DNA of 64,000 bases from Ustilago trichophora (Eukaryota > Basidiomycota > Ustilaginomycetes > Ustilaginales > Ustilaginaceae): NCBI GenBank assembly GCA_900323505.1, contig OOIN01000036.1, positions 534,447 through 598,446 on the forward strand, given 5' to 3'. The position numbers were made by a program, and so were the translations under genes. Below are positions 31,277 to 42,500 of this stretch, one piece after another (within the stretch, counting starts at the first letter, position 1; every line of letters starts with the position of its first letter). The notes beneath the pieces are model-generated. The model did not search any database and was not told the origin of the DNA. It was given only the letters and a program-made list of their open reading frames with translations.

Positions 31277-31983
31277 GGTGTTCGCGGTGATGGTGGTGAT
31301 CTGGAGAAAGTCTTTGGAAGCGCTGCTCGTGTAATGTAAGAAGGATTCGTCTCGCTTAGTCGGACCGAGCATCCGTGCGCAGACTTTCTAGCTCGATTTG
31401 AGATTTCGGGACTCGGATTAGCTTCTGCAATACAGATGTTAGAGCGTCAATTGCTCGGTCTCATGATAGCGATTTTCACAAGCTGTTGGATCTTGTTACA
31501 CAGAGTAAAAGAAGCGAGCAAACGTGTTGACTCTAAGTCGACTGTGGAGTCCCGCACCCTTCGACATGACGGAAGACCGGTAGAGAAAATGAGGCTCGAG
31601 TTCGACTCTGTGCCTCGCGAGGGGAGTCTCGGACGCATTTGGTTACTTCCGGCTGACCGACCAGGCCGGATCAATAGCCGGCCTGTCCTGCCTTCCTTTG
31701 CAATGGATCCTATTCATCCTGCCTGAGTGTTCTCTTCATCGATCCAAACTCACCAGTCTGATTGCGACTCGCCTCGACACCATAACATTCGTCGTGCATG
31801 CGGGGAATATCAGCATCATCGCTGCTCTCGCTACTCTCAGCCTCGTCTCGTCGTACCTTGCCTCGCATTTCCTTTCCTTGTAGACCATCGCCTTCATCCT
31901 TCATCCTCATCTCCCTCGCCAGCCACAATTTGAACAGAACCTTTAGCCATACCAGCTCAGTAGCCGCTGCTTCCCATTTCATC
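31277..31983. other. divergent promoter region
   Basis: About 700 bases shared by two divergent genes. The right half (31,740-31,983) is CT-rich leader of the + strand gene. No TATA that I trust. Confidence 0.4.
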
Positions 31984-34017
31984 ATGCCGCAAGCCTCATC
32001 TGCCAAGTCGACAAAGTCGGGCAAAGCTTCCAAGGCTGCCAAAGCCATCCTGCATCCCAAGTCGACGCTCGCTGCTGTCAAAGCCAACCACAGCCAAAAT
32101 GTCAGTACCGAGTCTATGTCGACGTCAGAGGCAAGCAAGCACACAAAGTTGCCTGCTACATCGATCCGGAAAACGCCTTCGAGCGCAAGCATTGCTTCGA
32201 ATACCGCAAAGCCGTTGCCCAGTGCACCATCCGCTTCGGGAAGCCCAGCTGCAAACACTGCGAGCTTGCCAGCCACCGCACCAGCTTCTTCTGTCCTCGC
32301 ACCTCCGACCAATGCAGATATTCTCAGCATGAAGAAGCAGGCTATCGAACGAACAAAGCCGGTGCAACAGGCCCCTGCATCTGCTCCTGCTCTGGCGACA
32401 CAGACTCCTGCTGCCAAGTCTCTTTCCAATGCAGCCGTGCCTCCTTCCGGCACTGCTACTCCATACGCTATCGACGATGACTCAGTACTGGCTCAGAACG
32501 TTGCACGAGCAAAGGCTGTCGTCCCGCCTCGGACCGGCAAGGTTGGTGCAGAACAGACCTCGACTTCAGCGATGAAAGACGCCGAGGATACCGAGACTTT
32601 TGCTTCAGAAGTAGCTGCTGTGCTTGTCAGCTCGACACCAGCCCCCAACGAGCAACCCTTGCCCGAGACCGCTGCTGCTTTCACTCCGGTTGCTGCTGCC
32701 ATCGTCAACCAGGCTGCTGAACCGACCATCAAGGCCGAAACAGCCCCCAAAATTGCTGCTGCCGAGCCTACCTCGACCTCCACGGCATCTGCTAACTCAA
32801 ACGCCACAACGGACACTACCGCAACCACTGCTGCTGCTTCCAAAGTGGCGACTTTCACTCCTCCCGAATTGACTCGACTCCAGCACAACACTTTTGTGTC
32901 TCGACCCACCGACCCCTCTCGAGTAGCAATTCGCGATGTGGACCCCTCCGTACTGCCTTGGCCTCTGAGACCAATCGACCGACAGAGCGGGTTGGTCCGT
33001 TCACCGAGCCACATTCTCATCTTTGGCTGGATGGATGCCCCCATCCGACTTGTTGCTAAATATGCACAGCCCTACACGGTGCTATTCCCCGATGCTACTG
33101 TGCTGATACAGCTATCAGATGGCAAGAGCTACCTCGCTCGTGAAAACATTAGGCGAGAGCAGCTGCAGCGCGTCATCAGCGAGATCACTTCATCGGGTGC
33201 CGAGACGAAAACGATCAAGGTTGTGGAGACAAAGGATGTAGGCGATTCGACCGTCACGTTGATCGACCACAGCGAAGCTCGAACCACCTCTTCTGATGAT
33301 GGCAAGGAAGAAGCCCCGAAGGCAGGAGGGTTCGTCATTCACAGCTTCTCGGACGGAGGAGCAGGCAATCTTGCCCTCTTCCTGGATGAGATGGCTCGTC
33401 GCTCTGGTCCGTCCCCTAGAGTGCACTCGCTCATCATGGACTCGAGCCCAGGCAAGTCCAACCCCAAGACGGCCTCGATTGCGTTCACTATGCACATGGC
33501 GAACCGACCTCGTTTAAGAGCTATCGTACGATTCTTCGTCTACATCGGACTGTATCTGCTCAAGATCTGGACAACGGTGACAGGTCAGACAGCGAGAGGA
33601 GAGCTGATGAGGAAAAGGCTCAACTCGCTCAGAAGCTGGAGCTGGGTCACCGCTTCCTACACTCCAAAGCCACGAGAGGCAGCAGGCAAGGAGTCAACGG
33701 CGGCAGAGTACCCGCCAAGAATGTACGTCTACACCAAGGCCGACCAGCTCATTCCCTGGCAATTTGTGGAGGAGCATGCCAACCAATTGGCGAGCATTAG
33801 GAAGATCCAGCCAGGTCTCGTGCAGGTGGAGAACGAGATCGAGCGGGCGACGCTGCTGAGCGCTGTCAAAGAGAACAAGAAGCAGAGCACGAAAGAGTAC
33901 AAAGTGGAGTTGAGGAGATGGGATACGCCGCCCCACTGCAGTATTGGAAGGTCCGACTTTGAGGGCTACTGGGCTGCGGTGATGGATTTCCATCAGAATG
34001 TGCTCAGTCGAGAGTAG
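31984..34017 (+). CDS. TMEM53/DUF829-family alpha/beta-hydrolase-like protein
   Basis: 677 residues from the ATG at 31,984. The frame is open to another ATG at 31,798; the extra 62 residues are Ser/Arg/Leu-rich and could be a mitochondrial presequence, but the sequence is CT-rich leader-like and the 31,984 ATG has the better context (A at -3). Residues ~1-330 are Ala/Ser/Pro/Thr-rich and disordered. The conserved domain starts near SPSHILIFGWMDAPIRLVAKYA, continues with VIHSFSDGGAGNLALFLDEM and LIMDSSPG, includes one hydrophobic helix (RFFVYIGLYLLKIW), and closes with YTKADQLIPW and WDTPPHCSIGRSDFEGYW. This is the TMEM53 family, which includes PaxU of indole-diterpene clusters. Catalysis is not established for the family; here the serine motif is FSDGG. 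No secondary-metabolism genes flank it, so a housekeeping nuclear-envelope/ER role is more likely. Confidence 0.85.
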   Translation: MPQASSAKSTKSGKASKAAKAILHPKSTLAAVKANHSQNVSTESMSTSEASKHTKLPATSIRKTPSSASIASNTAKPLPSAPSASGSPAANTASLPATAPASSVLAPPTNADILSMKKQAIERTKPVQQAPASAPALATQTPAAKSLSNAAVPPSGTATPYAIDDDSVLAQNVARAKAVVPPRTGKVGAEQTSTSAMKDAEDTETFASEVAAVLVSSTPAPNEQPLPETAAAFTPVAAAIVNQAAEPTIKAETAPKIAAAEPTSTSTASANSNATTDTTATTAAASKVATFTPPELTRLQHNTFVSRPTDPSRVAIRDVDPSVLPWPLRPIDRQSGLVRSPSHILIFGWMDAPIRLVAKYAQPYTVLFPDATVLIQLSDGKSYLARENIRREQLQRVISEITSSGAETKTIKVVETKDVGDSTVTLIDHSEARTTSSDDGKEEAPKAGGFVIHSFSDGGAGNLALFLDEMARRSGPSPRVHSLIMDSSPGKSNPKTASIAFTMHMANRPRLRAIVRFFVYIGLYLLKIWTTVTGQTARGELMRKRLNSLRSWSWVTASYTPKPREAAGKESTAAEYPPRMYVYTKADQLIPWQFVEEHANQLASIRKIQPGLVQVENEIERATLLSAVKENKKQSTKEYKVELRRWDTPPHCSIGRSDFEGYWAAVMDFHQNVLSRE

Positions 34018-34248
34018 AAGTAAACCTAGCTTAGTATGTATCTGCTAATCAAGACAATATAACGGTCGTGTCAGCCTTGAACCCATGTTCAGATGACTTC
34101 CGACGAGAGAAACGACCGATAAAACACACCAGCGCGATGAACATTGTCTAGCAGCTGAGTCATTTTGCGTGCGAAGAAGACTGTGACTGGTTGCAAGTAG
34201 AAAAAAAAAAAGGATACATGCTGATCATATCGAATAATTGTATGAGAT

Positions 34249-35793
34249 CTAGATCTTGCCCCAAACGCTGCCGCCGACAGCGTACCACTTGGCAGCGGAA
34301 ATGCTCGCCGTACCAGCAAGGACCATGACACCGGAGTATACCGCGGCGCCCCACCAGTTGGCGTTTTCGACATCACCCAGGATGGCACCCGCAATGGGCA
34401 AACCGAACAAACCACCGAACGACATGAGGAAGAACATCATACCGTTCCTGGTGCCGACCGTGCTGGTACTGCCAAGTTGCGAAGAGCAGGCAGGGATGAG
34501 TGAGACATAGCAGCCCGACGTGAAACCGTACAGGATGGAGAAGGTGACCAGACCGCCCAGATTCGAGCAGAGAGGGAAGATGAAGATGAGGATGCCGGAG
34601 ATGGCAAGGTGTGGCAGGACTGTATTGATGCGGCCGACTTTGTCTGCTACGAGACCGGGGAGGATTCGGCCGAACGAAGAGGCGGCGTTGAGGATGGGCA
34701 GATAATATCCATTGGCTGGAACGTTGTGGGTGGAAGACCAAACGTCCATGTATGAGAATGGCATATACAGGCCATACATGATGAGCGACGCACCAATGAC
34801 GAAGCAGGTATACGCTGGATTACGGAAGGCGCTGAGCTGGATCCACTGGACTTGCTTCCATCCGCCCTTGGACTTGTCGCGCACATCAATCGAGGGTGGG
34901 AGACGAGTCGAAAGCGAGAACCAAGCGATTGTGACGGCAAAGAGCGCAAAGAAGCCGACGACGCGCATGGTCCAGCCGTATCCGATGTGAGGGACGAGTC
35001 TCCTGACCATGATGGGGAAAATGATGCCGCCTGTGGATGATCCGGAAGCGACGAGTCCGAGTGCCAGTCCACGGCGGCGGTTGAAGTAGTGGGCTGGGCA
35101 GTTGATGGCAAGGTTGAAGACCAAGCCGAATCCAAGACCGAGGCCGACACCTTGAGCGAGGAAGAGCTGGTAGTAATCGGTGCACAAGCTGAGCATCATT
35201 TGGGAAAAGACAAGCAAGACGCATCCCACGGTGAAAAGCGGGCGGAAGAAGCCAAGATCAAAGAGCCTACCGGCGAAGATGGCGGGAGCGAACATGAGGA
35301 AGTACTGGAACGCGCCGATCCACGCAATCTGGCTGGGCGACTTGTGCGAAAGCGTCGTCTGCTGGTAGTAATCCTGGAAGATACCATAAGCATTCAGATA
35401 GCCAAAGGTGATAAAGGTGCACCACCAGCCGCCAAAGACACAGAGCCATGCCTTGAAGCCACCTTCGGGGAAGGAGATGTTTGCGTCTTCACCTTGTGCC
35501 CTGAGCACGGCTTCGCCGAGTTCCTGCTCGGTCTTGAGAGACATGCCTGCCTGTGATGTGGTGGCTTCTACGTCGGTGTCATCTTCGTGAGGCGACGAGG
35601 CAGGCACTGGCGCCTTTTCGTGGTCGGTGGTGAGGAAGTTGGAGTGAGATCGGTCGTGAGTATCGAGCGGGGTTGACGTAGCTTTTTCAACCCTATTCGC
35701 CGATGAGCTGTGGCGATGCTGGGTGGATGATGTTGATGCAGCTGGTGACAAAGACTCTGGCGCGACTGGATTTGTGTTGGAGGGCGTCGACAT
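34249..35793 (-). CDS. MFS transporter, monocarboxylate transporter-like (MCH family)
   Basis: 514 residues, one exon. The first ~105 residues are a hydrophilic Ser/Thr/Glu-rich cytosolic tail. Twelve membrane spans follow, beginning with the fungal MCH signature PEGGFKAWLCVFGGWW near residues 109-124. MFS features include NRRRGLALGLVASGSSTGG between spans 4 and 5 and GRILPGLVADKVGR between spans 7 and 8. Yeast Mch proteins are plasma-membrane permeases; Mch5 imports riboflavin and others have unknown substrates, so the substrate cannot be named here. The gene lies tail-to-tail with the TMEM53-like gene, 230 bases apart, and divergent from the SF3b4 gene. Confidence 0.9.
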   Translation of the reverse strand: MSTPSNTNPVAPESLSPAASTSSTQHRHSSSANRVEKATSTPLDTHDRSHSNFLTTDHEKAPVPASSPHEDDTDVEATTSQAGMSLKTEQELGEAVLRAQGEDANISFPEGGFKAWLCVFGGWWCTFITFGYLNAYGIFQDYYQQTTLSHKSPSQIAWIGAFQYFLMFAPAIFAGRLFDLGFFRPLFTVGCVLLVFSQMMLSLCTDYYQLFLAQGVGLGLGFGLVFNLAINCPAHYFNRRRGLALGLVASGSSTGGIIFPIMVRRLVPHIGYGWTMRVVGFFALFAVTIAWFSLSTRLPPSIDVRDKSKGGWKQVQWIQLSAFRNPAYTCFVIGASLIMYGLYMPFSYMDVWSSTHNVPANGYYLPILNAASSFGRILPGLVADKVGRINTVLPHLAISGILIFIFPLCSNLGGLVTFSILYGFTSGCYVSLIPACSSQLGSTSTVGTRNGMMFFLMSFGGLFGLPIAGAILGDVENANWWGAAVYSGVMVLAGTASISAAKWYAVGGSVWGKI

Positions 35794-37233
35794 ATTGAAG
35801 ATGAGGCTCAGAGAAGATGGTACCGGGACGGCTCCGCAACTGGGCTTTATGTACGTGGCAAAACAAGAGGGCCAGCCGAGCGTATTCTAGGCTGATTTCA
35901 GAACACTGAATGGTGTAGACAGATTACGAGGGCGTGAATAGGCTTAGTGGCAGATCTGATTTAATGTGGCGTAGAGGAGGGTGCGGCGGCCGTTGATGAT
36001 AATGTCGGAGTGAGTCCCGTGATAAGGTATGTGATGGGCCAAAGGATGATGAGATCGGGTGCAAGGTTTTCTCGAGGTCGATGGCCCGGCGGTCGACCAG
36101 CAGGATCAATATGGAAGTGGGAAGGGGTGGAGGATGGTTGAGGAGAAGACGAAAGGGAATCACGAACAGGTCGACATGTGCGTATGCAGACGCCATTTCA
36201 ATGTTCATCGAGTGAACGGCGGTCCAATTCGGCGGAGAGGGAGGGGGTTCGGCAACAAGGGTTCGGCAATGACGGCGGTAGCCTTGCCTATGAACCGCGG
36301 ACGTGGGAGTACATTTTTTTGTACACTAAAAGGGGTTGACAGGACAAGAAGGATTCCCAACGCAGGGTGGGACAAGGGTGCAGCAACAATCAGATGCACA
36401 GTGTCTGCGGCTATGGCTACGGCTACGGCTACCTAAATGATTGCCTTGATTCAACGACGATTCCTTGAAGTGGGGGGAAAAGCGTCTTTACCGTGTCAAC
36501 CATTCGGCATCTTGGAAACAGGCAATCACATGATCTCTGTTCATTGGATCGGATTGGGGCCCGCAAACGCGAAGCCCGTTTGACAAGCTGAGTCGAGCTA
36601 GGATGTTCAAGTGCGGCACTAAAAAGTGGTTCGAAAGCAAAGAAGAGCTCGCTTAATGATAGCGGGTGGGCCGTGGCTGCTTCTATTGTATGTATGATAT
36701 GGTTGTTTAGCCGTTTTGAAGCCCGAGCAACCCACATTCCCACATTCTGCTGGGCAACACCCATTCCGCGCCAGAAAAGAAAATGCACTCTTGATGCAAA
36801 TGCCGCTAAAAAAAAAAAAACTACTGGGGGAAGAACATTCAATACGTCCGCTTCACCCTCGCTGCCCCACGCACAGAGACTGTACAACACAGCATGTCCG
36901 CTTTTTATGCCATCAGCTTCGCGTGGCTTTCCCGCGGAAGTCTCTTCCAAGCTGGCCAATTTCATCCCAGAGACTCTTGCATGCAAAAGCGCGACAAGGC
37001 TACAGCTCTGAGTTGTACATACGACCATGTCAAAAGTGCAAAGCCGAGAGTACACGTAAAAATTCCATTTTGTTAGATTCAACTAAATTACACGATTGCG
37101 TGCTGTGTCCTTCTCCGAGTTCCGGACTTATTTTGCCAACCAAGTTAGCTGTGCCTTGACTTGCTGCAGCCTTTGAATCGCTTCAACCTCATCACTCTAT
37201 TTGCCTCACCATTCACTTATTGGCCGCTTCACC
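35794..37233. other. divergent intergenic region
   Basis: 1.4 kb between the transporter and SF3b4 starts. Long ORFs here (minus 36,429-37,082; plus 36,059-36,436) have no domain, and the first lacks an ATG start. A short A run lies near 36,811-36,822. Nothing else supported. Confidence 0.4.
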
Positions 37234-38130
37234 ATGTCGCGCCCACCCGAGCTCGACCGCAACCAGGATGCAACCTGCTACATTGGCAACATCGACGACA
37301 GGGCCACCGATGCCATCGTCTGGGAGCTCATGATTCAAGCTGGTCCTCTTGTCAACCTCCACCTTCCCAAGGATCGCATTACGCAATCGCATCAAGGTTA
37401 CGCCTTCGCCGAGTTCCAAACCGAACAGGATGCTGACTATGCCTGTAAAGTCATGAACGGTCTCAAGCTCTATGGCAAGCCCATTCGTGTCAACAAGGCC
37501 TCCAACGATCGCAAGCAAATCGATATTGGCGCCAACTTGTTTGTCGGCAGTCTCGACCCTGCGGTGGATGAGCGCCTGCTCTACGAGACATTCTCTGCAT
37601 TCGGTGGTATCATTGGTCTGCCCAAAGTGGCCAGGGATCCTGCAAGTGGAGAGCCAAAAGGATATGCCTTCGTTTCGTTTGACAGCTTCGAGGCGGCAGA
37701 CGCTGCGATCGAGGCACTCAATGGCCAGTTCCTGCTCAACAAGAACATTACTGTCGACTATGCAATGAAGAAGGATAGCAAGAACGGCGAGCGACACGGC
37801 ACAGCAGCTGAGAGGCTTCTTGCTGCCCAGGCTAGGAAAAACAACGCCCTGCCCACACAACAGTTCCCACAACAGCTGGGCCAACCACCGCGCCCCATGG
37901 CTCCTCCTTATGGCCAGCCGCCCGCTGCTGCGCCTCTGCCTCCCAACGGCAATTCTCATCAATCGCAATCAGGATGGGGTGCGTACGCACAGCAGTCACA
38001 ACATCCTCTTTCGACATATCCTTCGAGCGCACAACAACCCCCAGCGCATCCCGCTGCATACCCTCAAAACCCTCCACCAATCCATTTGAACCCGGGCGCG
38101 GCACCAGCCTACCCTCACTACCAGCAATGA
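37234..38130 (+). CDS. HSH49: splicing factor 3b subunit 4 (SF3b49/Hsh49), two RRMs
   Basis: 298 residues. Start at 37,234 (CACCATGTCG, good context); in-frame codons upstream are leader. RRM1 spans about residues 14-90 (RNP2 CYIGNI, RNP1 GYAFAEF) and RRM2 about 102-180 (RNP2 LFVGSL, RNP1 GYAFVSF). The linker [34 protein letters not shown] is diagnostic of SF3b4. The C-terminal third is Pro/Gln/Ala-rich, as in metazoan SF3b4 but longer than in yeast Hsh49. The protein is part of U2 snRNP SF3b, binds pre-mRNA upstream of the branch site and contacts SF3b145/Cus1 through RRM1. No introns are seen. It converges with the EMC6 gene. Confidence 0.95.
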   Translation: MSRPPELDRNQDATCYIGNIDDRATDAIVWELMIQAGPLVNLHLPKDRITQSHQGYAFAEFQTEQDADYACKVMNGLKLYGKPIRVNKASNDRKQIDIGANLFVGSLDPAVDERLLYETFSAFGGIIGLPKVARDPASGEPKGYAFVSFDSFEAADAAIEALNGQFLLNKNITVDYAMKKDSKNGERHGTAAERLLAAQARKNNALPTQQFPQQLGQPPRPMAPPYGQPPAAAPLPPNGNSHQSQSGWGAYAQQSQHPLSTYPSSAQQPPAHPAAYPQNPPPIHLNPGAAPAYPHYQQ

Positions 38131-38396
38131 TCTTTCGATCCAAGTCACGTCCGTTCTCGACACATATGTACTCATCACTAGCACTTGTACTTGTATCCGA
38201 ATCATCAATCAAACTTGATCTCCACAAACACAATCTGACGCTACCTATTGAGCGGCGCTCCGATCTGGATGATGACTTTCGATCGTTGGCTCTGTTGGAA
38301 TCATTACTACCGAGTGACGCCGTATCTTGGCAGATCTTGACATCGATTCACCTGAACAGGCGCGACATCTTCTCAGTAGTCAGCGATCGATGTGGC

Positions 38397-39083
38397 TTAA
38401 TCATAGACTGCTCGGTGGGAAAAGACAGATGTAATCAACCTGGGTCTCAGTATTCCAATCCTTCCCGCAACTGTGCCTAGCGCCGAAAAGCAGCTTACGT
38501 GATACTCACCATGCACAATGCCGAACCAGAATGTCCACCAGAGGATGAAACTGAATGCGTTCTCTGTCAAGCCATTGACCAAGAATCCTGCAACATCTTG
38601 CGTCGAGAAGCTGCCGGATCTTGGATCAATTCTCAACGCTGACTCTGATGCGCTGCCTCCTGTCTTGATCTTGGTGTTCGTGCTTCCTGTGGTAGAGCCT
38701 GACGAAGATGTCAGTGGCTTGGATGGAGGCGAAGGCGAGATAAAGTATTTGCTAGGCGAGCCATTGGCGTTGACGGCAAGAACGAGAATGTTGGTCAACA
38801 GGACGGAGACGATGTAGAATCCAAATCCGAGCCAATTGGTCAGACCAAAAACGCCGGCTACCGAGCCTGCTACTGAGAGCGCCGTTGATCGAACACTGTC
38901 AAGATACAAAGCATTCGAGTAGATTCAAGTCAGCAATGGCCCGACATGCTCGCAGATCCGCCTAGAGTCCCAAAATGACACCTACTATTCAACCTGCTTG
39001 GCGTTGTGAGTGACGTTCTCCGGATAGTAGGACTGTGCTCGAAGTTGAAGCTCTTGCTCCTGGATGAGTGCAGCTGCCGACAT
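38397..39083 (-). CDS. EMC6: ER membrane protein complex subunit 6 (EMC6), two introns
   Basis: Model on the minus strand: exons 39,083-38,986, 38,895-38,510 and 38,407-38,397, giving 164 residues. Donors are GTAGGT and GTGAGT; acceptors end GACAG and AGCAG. Only this splicing restores the family core: NVTHNAKQVEYVRSTALSVAG at the first junction and WTFWFGIVHVYD at the C-terminus. EMC6 is a small three-helix subunit of the ER membrane complex that inserts tail-anchored and polytopic proteins. Helices are SVAGVFGLTNWLGFGFYIV, the following VLLTNILVLAV, and NAFSFILWWTFWFGIV. The loop between the second and third helices has about 45 extra Ser/Thr-rich residues compared with human EMC6 (110 residues). 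The last coding exon is only eleven bases, which makes the gene easy to misannotate. Confidence 0.9.
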
Positions 39084-39584
39084 CCTGCCACTGATTGCGA
39101 ATTTGATCGTGCCGAAGAAGTGCCTGAGAAGGTTGAGGTGACAAGGTATCAGGGTGACCAAGTCGAAAGCTTCCACCTCAACGCACAGACGTGCTACACA
39201 CACTCAGACACGTTCACTCGCACGACAAAATCGCCGACTCCACAATTGCCCTGCCGAACCAACACAGCGAACGAAAACAGAACAATGTACAGCTCCCACA
39301 ACCGCTTTCGTCCTCTTTTTCAACGGATCACATACTTTTGGGGCAGCACTATTATGCCTTTCCGGTAAAGAGCGTGGATTGCGCGTGCATTTGCGCAGAT
39401 CGAGTGAAGGTGATGGTGTTACAGTGGGACCTGAGTGGGTAGGATAGGAGCTCTCAGGGCTGCCGCTTCAGAGGGGAGGCACCGAGAATTTTTGTAGGGT
39501 GCAGATTGGGCGTTGCGATTATATTATCGGCCGCAGAAAATGATGAGGAGGATGCATCGCTGAAGAGATGAAGCATTTCCGCGT
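39084..39584. other. intergenic region between EMC6 start and shugoshin 3' end
   Basis: 501 bases; contains the EMC6 promoter/leader and the shugoshin terminator region. No other feature seen. Confidence 0.4.
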
Positions 39585-42500
39585 TCATGCCGTCATGCCG
39601 CTGATGCGACGGCTTGTTCGTCGAGCCTTTGCTAGGCTAGCCCCCGATGCTGACGTGTCGTCGCTGGATGTCTTGCTCGCGCTCGTTGGCGAGCTTGAGT
39701 GAGCCTCGGACGAGAAGGAAGAAGATGGATCGCCTGACGAAGACGAAGAGCCCTGTAGATCAATCTCGTCGGTCAGGTGGATCAACTCCTTGCCGGCTGA
39801 TCCATCGTTCAGCATCGAGCTAAAGTCGATACCCAGCCCCATCGGTGTCGACGCAGATTCTTTGGCTCGAGAGCTCGTGGTCGACGAGATCGCTTTGGCT
39901 ACCTTGGATGCGGCGATCGAGGCGGCAGGAGTAGCACCAGAAGAGCTGTTTGCTGCACCCGCAGCTGCAGGTAGTGTAGACGACGAAGAACGTACAGTGA
40001 TTCTAGGCGTCGAAGTCACCCCTGTCTTTTCGGTGGCGCGGCGTAGACTTGGCATAGACCGGGCCGGCTGTGGTCTCGCGCTGTTCAGGCTTGTGCTGGA
40101 AGTGGACCCTTTCAATCTGGGTGTCGAGCCTTCCCTGGGAAAGGACGAACTGGAAGCAGTTGACCCGGCTGTGCCCGGACGCTGTGTCTTGGCCTGGGAT
40201 GTAGCAGGAGTTGCCGATGCTTTGAGCGACGTGCGGGTCGACGTTGACAGCTGCGTGCCGGTGCTGCCCGTGGATGCTGCCGAGAGGGCCGGACTTGACC
40301 GACCGCTGGACTCAGAGGCTAGACTGCTCGTCGACAGAGTGGGGCGTAAGACCGGCGTGCCAGCAAAGCGCGGGGATTCCTTGAAAGATGGCGTCGTCGA
40401 GGCTGGCAGGCCTTTAGCGCCAATGCGTGGCGTGGCCTGACCAGGCGTTGCCTTGGTCTGGTTAGTGAGGGCCGAGTGCAAGCTGGCACGCTGACTCGAC
40501 GTCGACGAGACAGTGCGACCTACGCTGCCCATTGAGGCCGTTGACTGAGTGAGACCTGCATTGGCTGCCGAGGTTCCTGAGAACGTCCTTGGTCTTTCTG
40601 CATTTGCGTTCGCACTTGAAGATGCATTGGTTGAGCGAGAGCCTACCATGGCAGCACCTGCGCTAGCTGGCCTCTGCTTGGGCTTCATACCTGCTGCGAG
40701 GCCACCGGATGGCGCGGGTGGACGGCCGTTGCCCTGCTCGGTCGATGTCGATGCGGCAGAACCGGGTCGGACTCTCTCGGCCGCTTTCTTGGTGTCTGCA
40801 CTGGTTTGCGCTGTAGGTGCGGTCTTTGTCGACCCGATTGGAGCAGTGGACAAAGCTCTGGCGCTAGAAGACGATTCAGTCTTGACGCTGGGTGTCGGCT
40901 CAGTGCTTGGCTCGGCATCACGACTGCTGTTGACAAGGTCCGAGTTGGCTGCTGGCGCCACATCAGTCTGCAAGGGCTGCTCGACGGAAGATTGGCGCGA
41001 GCGGGATGGGAGCGTGGTTGTCTTGCGACGCAGCGAAGGTCGTTTGCTTCCGGTTCCGTTGCTTGTTGTGTTGGAAGAGCAGGATGCCATGCTGTCGGTC
41101 GAAGACGATGCACTCATTTGGGTAGCGGATCGCGATGGCCACATGGAGGTTTGAGGCGCCCTGGGAGTGTCGACTTGGCGAACCTCGTCCGCTGTGCAGA
41201 GATCGCCCATGGCAGCTTCTAGCTCGGCAAGCTCACCCAAATCAGCGTTGCTGGTGACGCGAGAGTCGTCGTCGGATGTATCGGCGATGCCGTCCATTCC
41301 CCAGAAAGAATGCGCCGTGCTAGACTTGGCGTTGATGCTATGCTTCTGTTCCGCCAAATAGGTTGCGTGTTGACGAATTTCAAAGAGGTCGGCCATGCGT
41401 GCACCTCCTTCGTCCTCACCTCTGGACGCATCTCGGCTCACACGCCCGGGACTACCTTTAGAGCGCATGTTTGAGGTACGCTCTGCTGGAGATTGCCGCA
41501 GAGCAGCAGCTTCGTGCAGCTTGCGGATGTCGCTGAGGTTACCGGTGCTGCCAATCATACCACGGGCCGAGGCAGGTGTGGCGCCATTGGAACGATGCGG
41601 GGTAGAAGCTGGGACCAAGTCGCTTGGATCCGGCTTGCGCATTTTTGTGTTGAGCTTGGGGAGGGCATAGTTGATGCTCTTGCGCACTCTTCTTGTACGT
41701 CCGGTCTGTGGATCAGCTTCTACCTCAGCAGCGGCAGCTACGGCGGCGGACGGTGTTTGGTCGATGGTAGCGCTAAACAGACGTGCTGGTGTGGGCATTG
41801 GGTCGTGCGTCTCGTGTATGGGAACCTTGCGCTTGCGGCCGCCGGGAGTACGCGCCTCGGATGCTGGAGGGATGGCTGCCATAATGTTGGAAGCAGCGTG
41901 AAGGTCGGATGCCTGGCGGGTCTTGCGCGGAGTTGCATCGGCTAGCCTTGGGTCATCGTCCATGTACATTTCTGTTGGATGGTAAAGCGACGAGGAAGAG
42001 GCGAAGGCGCCATTGGTGATGTCGACAAATGGAGTAGGAGGGTGGTGATGAGAGCTGGAGCGGACGAGGGCAGCTTGGTCTCGGCCCGTGTACATGAGGA
42101 TACCATCCATGGTTTCAGAGTTGGATTCGGAAGGCGGGTATGGATCGGAACTTGGAGCTGGGGTAGAGTGGGCCGAGTCGGGATCTGGAGACTGACTTGT
42201 GGAGTGTGTTTCGGAATAGCCAGAGTGCGGAATGTAACCACTTTGCCTACGACTCGACTTGCGACCTGACCTCCGCAGAGGCTGTCGGTTTGCACTGTGG
42301 TTCGATTCCTGGTCGTCGGAAACCGTGGATTCAGTCTCGAATGGCATCGAGGTGGAGGCTTCAACTTGCGGAAGCGACCAGTGACGTGAAGTCGAGCGTG
42401 AAGAAGCGGCGGCGAGGGCATCTTCAAGCTCCATGGGTAGCTCGGGGCTACCCATGGGGGAAGGCGCGCCATCGATGTCTAGGGTCGAGATGGCGGCGTC

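Noticed and set aside
31798..31983. Upstream extension of the TMEM53-like protein
   Set aside because: The start has a weaker context, and the residues look like translated CT-rich leader; retained only as an alternative.
36429..37082. 217-codon minus-strand ORF
   Set aside because: It starts without ATG and shows no family; lies in the divergent promoter.
37201..37233. Upstream in-frame codons before the SF3b4 ATG
   Set aside because: They begin with a non-ATG codon, and conserved SF3b4 proteins start at the annotated Met.
42290..42320. tRNA B-box-like GGTTCGATTCC
   Set aside because: It lies inside the shugoshin coding region, and no A-box or cloverleaf can be drawn around it. I found no tRNA in the window, but cannot run a scan.
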